A stretch of 28,607 nt of DNA from a virus: positions 1 to 28,607 of IMG/VR virus record IMGVR_UViG_3300043419_001861, one strand, 5' to 3'. A program made the translations under genes and the position numbers. Below the pieces are notes generated by a model. That model was not told the DNA's origin. It did no database searches and saw only the letters and a list, made by a program, of their open reading frames with translations. Of this stretch, positions 28,054 through 28,607 are shown piece after piece (within the stretch, counting starts at the first letter, position 1; each line of letters opens with the position of its first letter).

Positions 28054-28597
28054 TGACCAAATTATCTATCTTATCGTACAGATCATGTAAAGTACGATCG
28101 TTTATTATTTCGGTTGTAATACCAACAATAGAATCCATTTCTTTTTCAGATGCGTGCTCATCACCAGTACTTAGATTTGGTCTTTGCACTGACAATATTG
28201 TACCGCCCATCTTTAATATCGCATCAACTTCATGTTGAAATCTAACATCGCAAATAACGACATCCAGATCTTTATTTTGGTTATACCATTGTTCAAAACG
28301 TTTAACCCAAAAACTTCTTCCAAATACTTGTAATTCTGGTATATATTTTGGCATATCGTATTGAAAAACCTCAGTACCCATTATCTGTAGTACTAACCTT
28401 GGGGTTATTCCCCAGGTTGGGTCAATTTCATCTTTAGCGTCACCAAAAACTTGGTCTTCGGTGAAACCGAATAATTCCATGGCCCCGCGTTTAATTGGGT
28501 TGGCAAAGCTATATTTTACAAAATTTTTGTTAGCAACAAGGTAATCACCTGTGGTATCTTTACCCGAACGTTTTTTTCCTAGAACTCCTATTATCAT
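28028..28597 (-). CDS. Deoxynucleoside monophosphate kinase (T4 gp1 family)
   Basis: A 189-residue protein phosphorylating dNMPs to dNDPs for phage DNA synthesis. The P-loop is GVLGKKRSGKDTTGDYLV (residues 4-21; Lys13 binds the phosphates). FVKYSFANPIKRGAMELFGF, GITPRLVLQIMGTEVFQ and VVICDVRFQHEVDAILKMGG match the T4 gp1/dNMP kinase pattern, including the DVRF element and the late HASE (DEHASEKEMD). The length is somewhat below T4 gp1 (241). The cytoplasmic enzyme works with the phage's nucleotide supply. It heads a two-gene minus-strand unit; the promoter lies outside the window. Confidence 0.9.
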   Translation of the reverse strand: MIIGVLGKKRSGKDTTGDYLVANKNFVKYSFANPIKRGAMELFGFTEDQVFGDAKDEIDPTWGITPRLVLQIMGTEVFQYDMPKYIPELQVFGRSFWVKRFEQWYNQNKDLDVVICDVRFQHEVDAILKMGGTILSVQRPNLSTGDEHASEKEMDSIVGITTEIINDRTLHDLYDKIDNLVNDLRKPLS

Positions 28598-28607
28598 ATT
28601 AACTTAT

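Noticed and set aside
1-28607. CRISPR arrays, insertion sequences, transposases, integrase or attachment sites
   Set aside because: No regularly spaced direct repeats, transposase motifs or integrase-like genes were seen.

Overview
The window looks like part of the genome of a large, tailed, T4-like (myovirus-type) double-stranded DNA phage infecting a Bacteroidota host, probably a flavobacterium-like bacterium. The phage evidence is a run of tail-fibre or adhesin genes, a GH19 endolysin with a peptidoglycan-binding domain, a tail-collar domain protein, a T4 gp1-type deoxynucleotide kinase, an array of 14 tRNA genes, and tight gene packing with ATGA overlaps. The host evidence is AT-rich start regions mostly without Shine-Dalgarno sequences, four promoters that fit the Bacteroidota TTTG-(19/20)-TAnnTTTG pattern, and a phage gene carrying a C-terminal type IX secretion sorting domain. 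No database search was possible, so family names rest on motifs read by eye.

Layout. 1-445 (-): partial virion-like protein. 631-6403 (+): three genes whose products start with, or follow one that starts with, a conserved peptide (LNEE..RI..MMGLNE-like), then three adhesins sharing an N-terminal module but with different C-termini. 6405-8221 (-): three-gene operon, two products carrying the same peptide tag. 8289-10340 (-): 14 tRNA genes, a small secreted HExxH metalloprotease-like gene, and several spacers with strong base-pairing potential. 10374-11252 (-): terminator, S-adenosylmethionine decarboxylase-like gene and an acidic small protein. 11378-19746 (+): eight-gene block with six exported proteins: a T9SS-sorted cohesin/dockerin-like protein, two membrane proteins, a CsgG-like lipoprotein, a Gly/Ser/Asn-rich protein with a barrel-like C-terminus, a C-type-lectin/Ig-like/dockerin-like protein, a second shorter CsgG-like protein and a predicted outer-membrane barrel. 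19963-22158 (-): lysis and small virion gene block. 22236-23036 (+): coiled-coil protein and a 50-residue, very basic protein. 23204-28597: UvrD-like helicase, ParB-like protein, dNMP kinase and several unknowns on alternating strands.

How it may work together. Two promoter classes are visible. Host-type promoters sit directly at the start codons of the helicase, its divergent neighbour and the ParB-like gene, predicting leaderless early mRNAs; a fourth precedes the tRNA array. A different motif, ATATTTAT-like, lies mostly 13-21 bases upstream of structural, lysis and envelope-island genes and could be the late promoter. The shared N-terminal peptide ends in L-x-E, the cleavage signature of the T4 prohead protease, so it may be a capsid-targeting tag. 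The most unusual block is 11.4-19.7 kb, which seems to encode a phage-borne cell-surface or outer-membrane system using the host's Sec and type IX secretion routes.
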